In this document: positions 35,153 through 46,938 of the stretch, piece after piece | How positions within the stretch are numbered: the first letter of the stretch is position 1 | Layout of the letters: every line of letters begins with the position of its first letter | NCBI GenBank assembly: GCA_949357655.1 | Contig: CASHTG010000017.1 | Coordinates: 1 to 64,000 of the forward strand | Source: Parascedosporium putredinis | Lineage: Eukaryota > Ascomycota > Sordariomycetes > Microascales > Microascaceae | Direction of reading: 5' to 3' | Length of the DNA stretch: 64,000 bases | The notes under the pieces: model-generated | Told to the model about the DNA's origin: nothing | The model's input: only the letters and a program-made list of their open reading frames with translations | The model's database searches: none | Position numbers and translations under genes: made by a program

Positions 35153-36724
35153 CTACTTCCCCGCCTGCCGAAGCTCGGCGAGTTCCAGGGGCTGGAACTC
35201 CAGAGCCGCCATCATAGGCTCCGCTTCCTCCTCCTGCGGCGGTGATGGCAGATACGCATTCAAAGATATCTCTGGTGCCACGTAGATGATTTCATACTGG
35301 TTCGAAAATCCGTTGAAGGTTGTGGAGCAAGCGGTAGTATATGCTTTTCCACGGACAGCGAATTATTAGTTAACTTGAACGATGGCGTATTTCGCCGTTG
35401 GAAAAGGAAGAAAGAAAAAGAAGAAGAAAACAGGCAAGGCCGTTTGTGCTTACCGCCCATGTTGTTATACTTGAGCCAGTCGCCGACCCTCACCTCGCAA
35501 TCCAGGTACGTTTGCTCGTTGATGCAGTCGAGGGAGTCGCAACTAGGACCCCAAATGGAATAGAGGTGGGTGCCATTGTTTCTAGCTGTCCTAGGTCCGC
35601 CGGTGTAAGCGCGGATCACCGTGGGCTGATATATTTCGCCTTCACAGAGTGCATTCATGAAACACCCATAGACGCCGTCGCTCTGATAAAGCATATCCAC
35701 CTTGGCTGATGAAGAATGGTGCTGTTTTTGCTCACGGGAAGGTTGACTGGTGGAAACGTGCGTACGCCGGGAAATAACCTTGCAGACCATCGTGTAAAAG
35801 CTGCGGGCATAAAAGCGGCCAGGCTCTGCGACAACCTGAACCGCGCGGTCGGGAAACTCCGCGTCAATGGCCCGTTCCAGACGGGGTGCAATGGTCTCGA
35901 GATTTTCATCTTGAAATCCGCCGCCCACGTCCAGAATACACATGTTGAAGCCGAATTGTTGGCCCAAGTCGAAGACCTGCTTCGAGTGTCTCACAGCCGC
36001 AATATATGCCTTGGGGTCGGATGCTCCAGTACCTAAATGCAAGAGTTATGACGTTTTAGCGAATGGACACGAAGCCAAGAAACAGCGGAGGATCCCCTAC
36101 CAACGTGGAAACTGACGCCCTGGACCTCGAGACCAAGATCCCTCGCCCTCTGCAGCAGCTCACCAGTCGTATCCAGCGGAGCACCAAACTTCTTCGCCAG
36201 ACTGATACGGGCAGTTTCGTCATGCGCATAGATGCGTAGCAAAAGACCCATCTCTGGGCATGTGCTGGCCACCTTCTCGAGTTCGTCCAAGTTATCAAAT
36301 GTAGTCAACGATACTCCACGAGTCGCTGCATAGCGCAAGGCCGAAACTGTCTTGCATGGGTGACCGTAAATAATGCGAGATGGTTCAACCCCGAGACCAA
36401 GCACGAGCTTGATCTCTCCAAGTGATGCACAATCGAAGCCTAGGCCTAGTTTGGCGAGCACACCGAGAAACGCAACATCGTTGTTGCATTTAACGGCTGG
36501 GAGATCTGTTAGTCGGATGTTAAGCATTCAATCTGTCCTGTGCCTACCGTACCGTAGAAAGGTTTGACCCGCGGCAAAGCGTGTGACCAGCGCTGATGTT
36601 GAATCAACACATTGTTCAAGTCCCCTACGATGAATGCCATGTCAGATCGGGGATCTGACGGCATATCCAGGAGACCATCCAAGTGCCGCTGAATGGCAGC
36701 TTCGACGCGGTTGTTGCCTGACAT
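35153..36724 (-). CDS. Ornithine decarboxylase-like PLP enzyme
   Basis: Four exons (introns 36497-36552, 36033-36100, 35344-35453) give an intact 445-aa protein. All core features of eukaryotic fold-type III ornithine decarboxylase are present: FYAVKCN with the PLP lysine at about residue 60, HVGTGASD, LDVGGGFQDEN, EPGRFYARSFY, YQSDGVYGCFMN, and WGPSCDSLDC with the catalytic cysteine at about 354, then YNNMGAYT. It should decarboxylate ornithine to putrescine, the first step of polyamine synthesis, or a related basic amino acid. The length is typical of fungal ODCs, with a short Ser/Gln-rich insert after KVISRR. Placement between the oxygenase and the PaaK-like gene, close to a chromosome end, argues for a pathway-specific paralogue rather than the housekeeping gene, but the genome must be checked. 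Confidence 0.92.
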
Positions 36725-37356
36725 TCCGGGTGAGTATTATAGAGAACGGGATCCTGTGAGTGAATCCTGCGGTTCTTCCTCCTTCATACCATGTGCAATA
36801 CGCAGCTTTTATATGAATAAATATGCACCGGCCATGGCCACGCAGAGTACCACATCATCCGGAGCGTAGAGGCAAAGCACTCGTTGTTATGGACCTGATC
36901 GATCTTCAAGCCAGTGATGGAGGAAAAACGAATAAGAGGTAGAAAACGAAGAGGAGAGCATAAACGAAAGATCCGGGGCCCAGACTAGCATGCGCCCTCC
37001 CCGTGAACCTATCGCAAATTAAAGACGTATTATCGGCGATCCCTTTATCCGAGACCCACCAAGAAGGTTGGTATTGCAGCTAAGCTGAAAGGTTCCCAGC
37101 ATGGCATATCACATAATAGGGCAGAGACATGTCGCCGAGTAATGCCGCATTTATTCTCGCCTATCCCACCGTCACCCTGCACGCCGCCCCAGTCCCCGCC
37201 ATCACTTTTTGTCCCACTCCTCTCCCTTCCGGTTTATATGTCCCTTGGGGTCTTTCCCCTCCCCAACTTATGGAAATACTTGATGTCATTTTCTTGTCCG
37301 AGCACGTCTAGTAGCATTCTAAGTTCTTGTCCCCAACTCCACCGTTATACTTCACA
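36725..37356. promoter_or_regulatory. Divergent promoter, decarboxylase / PaaK-like gene
   Basis: This 632-bp region faces both ways. On the minus strand TATAAAAG (36806-36813 on the plus strand) lies about 82 bp before the decarboxylase ATG and is a good TATA candidate. A bidirectional promoter would co-regulate the two enzymes. Confidence 0.55.
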
Positions 37357-39135
37357 ATGGTCTTAGTCAAGTCTTACAACCAGAAATCTCACGACCAGAG
37401 GGAAAATAAACCTTTCTCGCTGAGTACTATCCTGAAAGTTACGCGGATCCATCCCTTCTACGCGTTAGAGATCGTGTACCCGCCTGCTCCCCAACAAGTC
37501 AAGGAAATTGTCGAGTCGACCCAGGATGACCTCGAACTGGCGAGTCAACAACTGCAGCGACTCCCGCTCGCCACCAAAAACAATTGTAGGGGCTTGAGGC
37601 ATTGATACACACCTCTCAATCTCCCTTCTCTCCCCTATACTCTGCCTCAGCTTCAGAGATACATAGGGTTTCATAACCATATATCGTGCAAGTCTAACGT
37701 TCGTATGTTATACCCATAGGTACACGACCATTGAGCGTCTCTCATGTGACACAAAGCCGGAAAATACATGGCGCCAGGGCTGTTACTTAAGCATAACAGG
37801 AGGCGGCTCCGGCGGTGTGCCAATGCTGTTCGCAACGGATGCCTGGGAGAACCGCAGGCATAGAGCCCGCATGGGAGCGTTTATCAAGGCCTGTGGTCTA
37901 GTCGAGCCGCGTGATTGGGCGTTATCGACTCACGCCTCTGGTGACTTTTACCGGTAAGTTCAATGTTGATCTTGTTATCAACTATGCCGGTCATATTACC
38001 TTACAACTCTGTTTGTTTATCGTGTTTCTTAACTTGTATTTTGTCGTACCCCTTCTCGTTTGCATTGAATTGCAGCTAAGCAGAATTTAAAATACACCAC
38101 AGTTCTCTAGATCTCACATGCGAGATGCTTGAGAATGCAGGCGTCTCTACCCTCAGCGCGGGAAACAACATGGCACCAGCCGATGTGGCCGAAGCGCTTC
38201 TTGCCTATCGCATCAATCTCTTGACTGGTGACGGCAGCCAGATCATCCGGATGGTTCACTATATTTCCACTCTTCCGCCCGAGAAGCGCCAACTTATCTG
38301 CATCGACAAGATCATCTACACTTCCGAACCTTTGACAGTGGAACAGCGCGCTTATATCCCATCTGTGCTTGGTCCCGAGGTCAAGATATTTTCTATCCTG
38401 GGCAGTTCTGAAGCTGGACCCTGGGCGGTTGGAAACTCATACCTTACCGGGTCGTGCCCACCTGATGCAAGTGATTTCATCTTCGATACACGATCAACGA
38501 TTATTGAGATCATGCCACGATCTGTGCTGGAGCACGATGGAGACCAGGCCAAAAATGTTGCCGGCGAGGAGCGGCTTCCCGATGGGACTCCGGGCATCAT
38601 TATCCAGACATCATTGGATCGCCTAAGGAACCCATTGGTCAGGTACGTGACCGGTGATATTGGCTCACTTCACACGCTTTCGCAGGCTGCCACTGCCACG
38701 CTTGCCGATGAAGATGCTCAATATTTCAAAGTCTTGCGCCTTTACGGCCGTGATCGACGTTTTAGCTTCAAGTGGTACGCTATGTACTTTGAATTTGGCA
38801 AGGTGTCCGAGTTCATGCAGACAGCAGGGATGGGGATTATGCAGTGGCAGCTCATCTTGGGCGAAGAGCAAGTGATAACCCCTACTCTGGAGGTTCGCGT
38901 CTTCCGTTCCAAAGAGTCCTCTCTGGGAGAGAAGATGACGGATGACGAGCTCGCCGAGGCAATCGACAAGTTCTTCTATGTCTTGGATGAGAACCGTGGC
39001 TACTTCAAACTTCGGCTATTGAAGGATCAGACAGAGTTTGTTAGAAGCAGCACTGGACAAAAGGTAATACGGTTTGTCGACCGGAACAAACTGGAGGAGC
39101 AACCATCGAGTACGTCGGGGGTAGACCTCAAGTAG
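37357..39135 (+). CDS. PaaK-like adenylate-forming enzyme
   Basis: The first ATG after CT-rich sequence (37357) starts a three-exon gene (introns 37586-37719 and 37954-38102). The second exon has the phosphate-binding loop SITGGGSGGVPMLFAT, the strong mark of phenylacetate-CoA-ligase/CapK-type adenylating enzymes. Later come SILGSSEAGPWA (adenine-binding motif), GTPGIIIQTSL, RYVTGDIG with the ribose-binding Asp, and GRDRRFSFKW at the C-domain hinge. It should activate a carboxylic acid as acyl-AMP, with CoA or an amine as acceptor. One base is missing in AAAAA 37576-37580, just before intron 1; with it the protein is 498 aa. It lacks carrier-protein or condensation domains, so it is stand-alone. 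It is divergent from the decarboxylase. Confidence 0.85.
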
Positions 39136-41388
39136 GCTGCCATTGTGTCAAGACAAAGGGGCGACAGTGAGGAGGAATAGTCCCACCCAGTCCAGTCGGT
39201 AGCTATTATGGGTCCAAAAGATGGATATTCTAGTGTCGGCTACACACTGCCATAGGTATTATCACGTGTACCATATATTTTGACAAGTTTACAGTCGCAG
39301 GTGTGTTTACTTTCTGATAATAGCACCAAGCTATGGGGGTTCAACGTAGACTTATCCGACACGAGGGTGATCCGGTCTTAGGCATCCCTCCTGAGAGGGA
39401 TGCCCCTCCCCTTTGATCTTTCTAGACTAGTCTTTCCACACCATAGCAGTACACGAAGCAGGCCAGTCTATGCTCGCCTGACTATCGGCTCTTGGCGGTC
39501 CGCCAAGCTACTTCGTCGTCTGCGAGTCCGTTCTTGGCTTTCCACCTTGCCAAGCAGTTGCCACTTGGCTAATGCTAACCAGTTGGCCAATCCCCTTATA
39601 TGTCAGATCCGGATATGAAACTTTTATGCCCGCCGCTTCTCCGGTATTCACCTCACAAGTCTGGTTCAGTTGTGCGTTCGTCTCTAGCTCTAAACCCCTG
39701 CCTTTGATTCGACCTCCCGTTTATGATTGGCCGCCATGGAGCTCCTATGTTGACCGCCGCGCGCCATCTAACCTTGACTTTGACCGTTCCGCACTAGCGG
39801 AAATGGATATTAGAAAAGGGGTGTTGGTGGGAGGATTGGGCTGCAGGAGTAAAGTACGAAGTATTAAGATTAAGATTAAAAAGAAACGTGGACGAAAAAT
39901 TCGCACGCCGTTGATGATGACTAACAGCGTGCCTAACCGACGTGGTACGTGCGGCGGTGCTGCGAGTCAACTGCATTCCTCGTCGAGTTTAGCCCTTATT
40001 CACGCTCTGGTTTACTCTTCCCTCTTCATAATATTATTAGTGGAGGACAACTTTTCACCAGTGCCCCTTTTCTTGAGGGCGAAAGCGCGCTTCAAGAAGA
40101 CAAAGCCCCTATACCCCTCTTCAGCCAGCACAATATCTTCATGGCGTCTCTGGCTGCCTTACCGCCCACCAGCTGGGAACACCCCTGCCACAACAGTTGG
40201 CTCCGAAGCCCTTGTCATCCAAGGGCCCACCCGCTCGGCACGTTTATCCCGACCACACTCTCAAAAACGAGGGTAAAAAACCTTCACTATTTAGAGATGC
40301 CCCTGCCCCTTGATTGCCCTGTCTCTTGCGTTTGTTTTCAATTTTTGTGAGAATTCTAATTTATGTGGCGCTGTGAGACAAACAGGCTCGCGAATGCGAG
40401 GTATTCCAAATTAGCAGGCTACTACCGTTGCTGGGCTGAGCTCATGCCGATTTGTGTTCTGGGATCTGTCTCACTCTTGGGTCTGCCAAGGTCGACGTGT
40501 TTTTCGTGTAGTACATTCAATCAGCGTTTCAGCACAAGTCGCTCGCCCAAGTCCTCTGCGTTCTTAGCCACGTGACCGAACGCTCTGGGAGGCCACAAGT
40601 ATTACCAGTGAGTCGGACTCGGAGCGACCTCTCCTACGGCTGCCTCTTAAGAATAAGCTTGTCCCCTGAGGTCCGAGTCTGCGGTACCGGAATCATCGAG
40701 AGTCCAATAATTTAAACAGGAGACTAGAATTAGCCAAACATCTAGCTTTCTTCTTTTGTCCATCTATTGACTGTTAGCCAGCTGAATTATGGGGCGCAGG
40801 GCGGCACGTCCACGCTTTGCGGAGTCGTCATCCAAGGTCTCGCGCCCGTTATTGGGGCGAAGAAGTCTTCTCCCTGTGCCTCGACACATGCTACTCCCTT
40901 TTCGGAATCCTTCCATACCTTTATTTACACACTTTGGAAACCCAGCCGCTCACTAGCCTTACTTGGCTTCAATATGTGACAGGATCCCTATCTAACATCA
41001 AGCGAGGATGCAGCAGGTCTATGTTGGCCGATTCGTCGTTTTATCCTTGCGATAGCTTCAGCGTAGCGGCGTTTTACCTCATTTTCGATTATGTTGACGT
41101 GTATTCGCACGGGCATCGACTAACAAATCCTCCGCCTTAGATCCATGATGCCATGTTCGCTTATCTTCATGCTAGGCCTTGGTATTTGGAAAGGGAGGGG
41201 TCCGTGAAGGATCCTGATTCGTATAAATCATCATGAAAACGCCCTCCAAACTTCTCACGGGAACTGTAGTCTTCATTCAAGTCAATTTCTATTTGAATGC
41301 TCCATTAAAGGTGTTGTCATGACCCATACGCTCGTTTTCACTTATTAGAGAATTTCCTTCCAAGTTTTGTGACAGAAATTCCGTCGTC
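39136..41388. other. Gene-free stretch of 2.3 kb
   Basis: No supported gene on either strand. Open frames at 39400-39618, 39572-40276, 39949-40350 and 40767-41140 are low-complexity or compositionally random and share no domain. It marks the likely right border of the biosynthetic locus. An old transposable-element remnant is possible but no motif was seen. Confidence 0.45.
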
Positions 41389-43021
41389 ATGCCTTCATCA
41401 GTACCACCGTCGTCGTCATCGTCGTCTCTCGAAAGCCTGGACAGTGGCATCAACGCTGCCAAGCTCGAGGCAGCTAATCGTTATGTCCGCTGGAATCTTC
41501 TATTTCTTCTAATAATTTTCATCTTTCTTTTATTCCCCATATGGATGCCTCTTATACCCTATGTCAATCAAGCAACCAACATCGTTTTCATAATCATCAT
41601 CGGTCTTTTTCAACTCGTCTGGCTGGTCGCCACTATTTGCGCCATACGCCGAACGCTCGCCATCAATCGACGAAATAAGCTCAAGACCACCGAGGTCCGA
41701 GATGTTGAATCTGCTGATGACACCGCCAACGAGCACTCAACCATCCGTCACATAGTTGCCATGACCTTGTACAAGGAACCCATGAGTGTACTACAAACCA
41801 CCTTGGACTCTCTCGTGCAGCAGAGGGATGCCAAATCCCGCGTCTCCGTCATTATTGGCATGGAATGCCGCACACCTGACAAGGAAGCTAAACGCGATGA
41901 AGTCTACGCCAAGTATGAGGGCAAGTTCCTCCGTCTCATAGTCACCTTCCACCCCTCAGGCATTCCTGGGGAGATCAGCGGCAAGTGCTCCAACATGAAC
42001 TATGCCTGTCGCCAAGGCCTGGAGATCCTCCGTCAGGACATTGAGTATAACTACGAGAAGTATGAACACATCTTCACCAACTGCGACTGCGACGCCGTGT
42101 TCGATCCCGAATATATGATGGAGCTGGAAACCGAGTACTGCAAGCTGGACTATGCCGACCGTCATTCCTCCATCTGGCAATCCATTATCCTCTACAAGCG
42201 CGACTCCATGCCCTTCTTCGTCGACATTACCGGTGTCTTGCGTACCTTTTTCTTCATGGGTGTTCTGATTCCTTGGAACATCAACCCCATGTCTCACTAC
42301 TCCCTTAGTGTGAGGTTGTTAGAGGAAGGCGCCTTTACCCACCCGGCCTACCAGATGGAGGATATCATTGCTCTGATTCGCTATACCATCAACACACGAC
42401 GGGAAATCCGCATCCGACCTTTGAATCTCATTTCCATCAACGGCCCGACCTCTGGTGCCAACTACCTCGATGAAATCCGTGAATGGGCCCTTCAGGTCCG
42501 CAGATGGACCATCGGCGCTGGCGAAGTTTTTCACTACTTCATTGTCAAGACCTACCGAATGCCTAGCCTCTACCTATCCATCAGCTGGGCCAGTCGCTTT
42601 TTCATCTACTATGGCCTCGTCCTCTGCGCTAGCTCCATCTTCTCCGTGTTTTCCCCGTCATCATTCAGCTCCTGAACATGGTTGCTGCCGAGCATGACCG
42701 ACTCTTCATTAACGACTCTCTTTTTCCACCATTTGCTTCATTTTCCTAGGCACACAATACACGTTTTTACTCATTGTCACCATTATCGTCCGATGGAACC
42801 TACCTGTGCCTGGCGACAGCACAAACAATTATAACAAGGGCCTTCGAGGAGTTACAAGAGGCCTTCTGCATTGGATCTTGATGCTGCCAACCATTCTTGC
42901 TTACAGCTTTGTAGAGCTCTACTCCTTCTTCGAATTGGCGTTTAGAGGAAAGGATGTTTGCAAGCATAATGCGGCCAGCAAGAGCAACCTAGTTCTTATA
43001 AAAGGCGAAGGCAACCCTTGA
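41389..43021 (+). CDS. Glycosyltransferase family 2, polysaccharide-synthase-like membrane protein
   Basis: A Ser-rich N-terminus is followed by two membrane spans (NLLFLLIIFIFLLFPIW; IVFIIIIGLFQLVWLVATI). The catalytic domain has HIVAMTLYKEP, SGKCSNMNYA, FTNCDCDAVFDPEYM with the DxD-type motif at about 235-240, QMEDI, and a QVRRW motif near residue 368, the Q-x-x-R-W of processive GT2 synthases. C-terminal spans follow (SRFFIYYGLVLCASSIF, TFLLIVTIIVRW, WILMLPTILAYSFVELYSFF). It resembles chitin- or hyaluronan-synthase-like fungal GT2 proteins that extrude a polymer through the plasma membrane. Breaks at TTTTCCCC (42649-42656) and TTTT (42741-42744) each need one base; the corrected protein is 544 aa and needs no intron. 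The polymer is unknown. Confidence 0.85.
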
Positions 43022-43105
43022 GAGGCATACAGATACCTAACGCATCATCTTTACAAGAAGACGCCATGAAAATAACCTAGCATTTTAGATTTAGATTCGA
43101 TAGAC

Positions 43106-43920
43106 TCAATGAATTTCCTTCCTTTTTTCACGTTCTTGTTTTTCTTTGCATCGCGTACTGCCACTAAGGGGAGACATGGTCTGTATCACGTTGGTCATAC
43201 TGTCATTGAAGCTTCCAAATGTAAATGGACCGCATAGGCCTTGGGTCTTGAAGTCACCCTCCTGCTTCCAACCCCAGGCCTCCCAAAATGCCTCACGGAT
43301 CAAGCCACCCTCAACTGCACAAATGACATGTAGAGTTCTATTGGGATTTCTCATAGCCAGGGTCGGAGATGAGAATGGACGCGCACCTTCCAAGGCGTGA
43401 CCAATCACGAACGGTCTTCTCTCAGGTGCAGTGCCAATGTTTACCGAACCATATATGGCGTTAACGCTAGAGCCACGTAGTGGAGCACAGCCAAGATCTA
43501 TACCTATGCACATAAATTGCAAGATGTTATTTGGGAGATCAAGACCCGTCTCTAAAAGTAACATGATTCTCAGAAATTCACTCGTGATCCCAACCAAGCC
43601 GTGTTGAAGTGAAGATAAGATTAACATAGGCAGGGCCATAATCGGGCGACAAATTTCTGGGCCAGAGCCTAGTTGTATGGCGTCTTTGAAATGATGGTAC
43701 AACAGAGCAGCGGGCCTGATGCCGCAAGACTGCAAAATGATGCAACTGCGCGAAAGCGGTATTGTGGACTCATGGTTTGAATTGGGATTTCGGCCAGCCC
43801 AAGGATTGCCCGAGGACGGAGAGTCTGACGTAGACGAAGGAAGGAGAAGGTTTGGGGTACAGGGGACTATGCGAGCGCTGCCGCATAGAAGTATATTACG
43901 GTTCCAACTGTCAGTCATAC
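43106..43920 (-). CDS. Hypothetical protein, doubtful
   Basis: A continuous minus-strand frame from the ATG at 43920 to a stop at 43106 gives about 271 aa. The middle is hydrophobic (MALPMLILSSLQHGLVGI, SEFLRIMLLLETGLDL) and the end is basic and charged. The leucine-rich helical middle is reminiscent of regulatory domains of fungal transcription factors, but no zinc cluster or other domain is present. It lies between the GT2 and GH78 genes and converges with the former. It may be the 3' part of a larger or broken gene. Confidence 0.35.
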
Positions 43921-44150
43921 ACAACCGTCTCTTCGGTCCGAGACTCGCGACTCAATCGCCACTGGATACGAGATGACCTGCGCCTACCCAAGTTGAGATT
44001 TGTGTGTATACGCTATATGCGTGCGTATTTGCGCATATTTTCCCAGTTGAACTCGATGATTTGCCTAGTCCTGAGAAAAGAGGTGGAAATCCTAAGGTTC
44101 CAAATGGGAGCCGCGTATATGCTGTTATCGTTAAGTTGACGGAAGAGCGG

Positions 44151-46938
44151 CTATAATATTCCAGGGAATTCAAGTGGGGGCTCCTTCCGGGGATCGATAT
44201 CATCTTGGCTAATCTCTACTGTGAATGTCCATTTCCCACAGCCAACCTTTTCAACCCTGCTTCCGTGCTCCTGTGGTAATACTACCTCCATCGTCGTGGT
44301 GGGTGGAACTTCTACATTGAGGACGAGTCGGGGCTGGGCATCTGGTCCTTCGCTAGCATTCACAGCCCAGGACCCCGAAACGATGCCATACGGCGTTTTG
44401 TGGGTCGCCCGTCCCGACAAGAATCCACCGCCTAGATTCGGTTCGAATCTAGACGCTTTCCAGCCGGGACTCAAAGATTGTAAGCCGGCAAGTCTCTCCA
44501 CTAAGAATTTTGAGATGGCGCCAAATGCGTAATGATTAAAGGACGTCATGTCCCCGGGGTTAATAGATCCGTCTGGCCTCATGCTATCCCAACGCTCCCA
44601 GATCGTAGTGGCGCCCATAGAGATTGGATAGAGCCAGGACGGGCACTGTTCGTTCAAAAGCATTTTGTAAGCCGCGTCGATATGTCCGGTTCGGGCAAGA
44701 GCTTCGCAAACGTATGGCGTCCCCGCGAATCCGGTGCCGATTTTGTATGAGTTGGATCGAACAATTTCCTCCAGGCGATTGCCGGCTTGAGAAATTTCGT
44801 GAGGAGAGGTAAGAATATCAAAACAAATGGCCAACGAGTACGCAGTTTGTGAGTCCGATACTACCCAACCGTCTGGGGTGACGTACTGATTTCGGAATTC
44901 ATCTCGAGCACTTGCGGCACCGCTTCGATACTTTCTCGAGTCCTCACCTCGCCCGACCGCCTCTGCAATGTTGGCCATAAGATCGAGTGACTGAACAAGA
45001 AAGGCATTTGCAGCCAGCACGCGGTCGGTCACAGAAATAAATGGCTGCTCTGGTGGCGCAGTCGGGTCAAGCCAGTCCTAGTAAGCTTTGTTAGAGAATG
45101 CGCCCGTAGACGGCGGGAGCTGAGACAACCTACGCCCAACTGGAAGTTCTTCGGGTCCCATAAGTGTCCTTGGCCGCTTTTACTGCGCGGTATTGAGTCA
45201 ATCCAGGATTCCATGGAGGCGAAATGCTCTTTGAGAATGGTGCAATCGCCGGTCTCTTGCCATAGGGCCCACGGCACCAAGATTACAGCGTCGTGCCAGA
45301 TGGCTGCCGGCAGGGGTGGCCCCAAAAAAGTGATCCTGTATAACGTTTGGGCACACCATTGGGGGATGCCTCCCTGAATTTGCTGCTCAAATGCTAGATC
45401 TCTCAGCCAATCCCTCAATATCCCGGAGCATCGGTAGAAGGAGGTCGCCGCAGGAGCGAACAGAGCAACATCTCCTGTCCAGCCAAGACGCTCATCTCTC
45501 TGGGGGCAGTCAGTCGGGATGGAGAGAAAATTGCCTTTCATGCTCCATTTTGTATTGGAGTAAAGCCTCTCAAGCCTTGGGTCCGAGCAGCTAAACGTCC
45601 CGGTCTCTTCCATATCGGTGTGACAAACAACCGCCTCAACGTTGTCGATTAGGGTGTCTTCCTCTAACCACCCATCAATCTGCACGTATCTGAATCCGTG
45701 AAACGTGAATCGCGGTTCGTAACATTCAGATCGCTCCTCATCGCCTCCCAGGACAAACACATCCTGGGCCTTGCAAAGGCGGAGCGGCCGTGTACCGAGT
45801 TCACCGCCTTCAAGCACCTCGGCGTGTTTTAAGATGACCCGGTGTCCACGAGGTCCATTCACGCCCTTTATTCGAACGTAGCCAACTAGGTTCTGGCCGA
45901 AATCGAGAAGAATCTTCTTTGATGGTGTGATGATTTTGTTTCGTGGGCGCAGGGTATTGATGCGTCGAGCCGGCTCCTTGAGCCCCGCGGTAAGCTGAAC
46001 CGTATTGGGGGGCCAGGGATAGCCACCGCATCTTCCCATTGCAATCTAGTCCCTGGAACAGACCAACCCTGAATCTCGGCTGTCGAGTCGTAGAGTTCAC
46101 CGTCGTAAATCTCAGCCTGTCGAATAGGGCCTCGTGATACCGACCAACTGGCATCCGTGCCGATGACTTCGGTCGATCCATCGCCGTATTGAATTTCGAG
46201 CTGGGCAAAAACCGCCGTTCGCGTGCCCCAAATATTGCACTTGCCTCCGTCAAACCCGATTCTGCCCTTGTACCAACCCTCCACGAGCCTCAGACCTAAA
46301 CAATGTTTATCCTGTCCCGTTGGCAAGAGGTGTGTAGCATCGTACGTCTGGTACTGGAGTTGGTTGTGGTATTGAGTCCAGCCGGGAGCGAGGAAATAAT
46401 CACCCACTCTTGTTCCGTTGATCTCCGCCTCATATAGGCCATGTGCCGTTACATAAAGCCGAGCCGATATGATTTCCCGAGAGTCGTGAATGGAGAATTC
46501 CTTCCTGAACAGGTCTTCTGGATGGGACTTGTCTGGTTCATCCTCAGACCAAGGAGCCGAGATCATTTGACACGTCCAGTCCGCTCTCTGAAGTAGTCCA
46601 GCTTCGATGACAGATGGCTCGCTCCATCCGAGGAATGCCGATTTGCCCGCCTGGCGTGCCCGCACCCGAACCGAATATCTATCTCTTGACACCATCGACG
46701 TTTCGCTTGGCCATGGTACAAGATGTGACTCTGCAGAGAAGATCGAAGTTGAGCTCAGTATCGTGGTTTTGGAACCTTGTAGCTGGCTTAGCTCAATCTC
46801 GTACTCTTCTTGTTCAAACTCGGCGTCCACGTTTTCGTAGCGCCAGGAGATGCGGGGGCGGGCCTCTGTGACACCGAGCGTGAACGATGGCCGATAATGC
46901 TCAAAGCGCACGTCGAGGATGATAGGTTCCGCCATCAT
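44151..46938 (-). CDS. Alpha-L-rhamnosidase, GH78
   Basis: The protein begins at the tandem ATG at 46938 (MMAEPIILDVRFEHYRPSF), the usual N-terminal beta domain of bacterial-type rhamnosidases, with no signal peptide. Later segments: EYEIELSQLQGS, YVTAHGLYEAEINGTRVGD, LLDFGQNLVGYVRI, and the hallmark catalytic motif DCPQRDERLGWTGD near residue 480, which contains the general acid. The (alpha/alpha)6 barrel follows, with SMGATTIWERWDSMRPDG and FNHYAFG, then a C-terminal beta domain. One intron (45078-45133) is present. A single base is missing at GGGGGG 46007-46012; the corrected length is 910 aa. It removes terminal alpha-L-rhamnose from plant glycosides such as flavonoid rutinosides or pectin fragments, probably inside the cell. 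Confidence 0.93.

Noticed and set aside
39572..40276. 234-aa plus-strand open frame
   Set aside because: No start context, mixed composition and no recognisable motif; overlaps other random frames of similar length.
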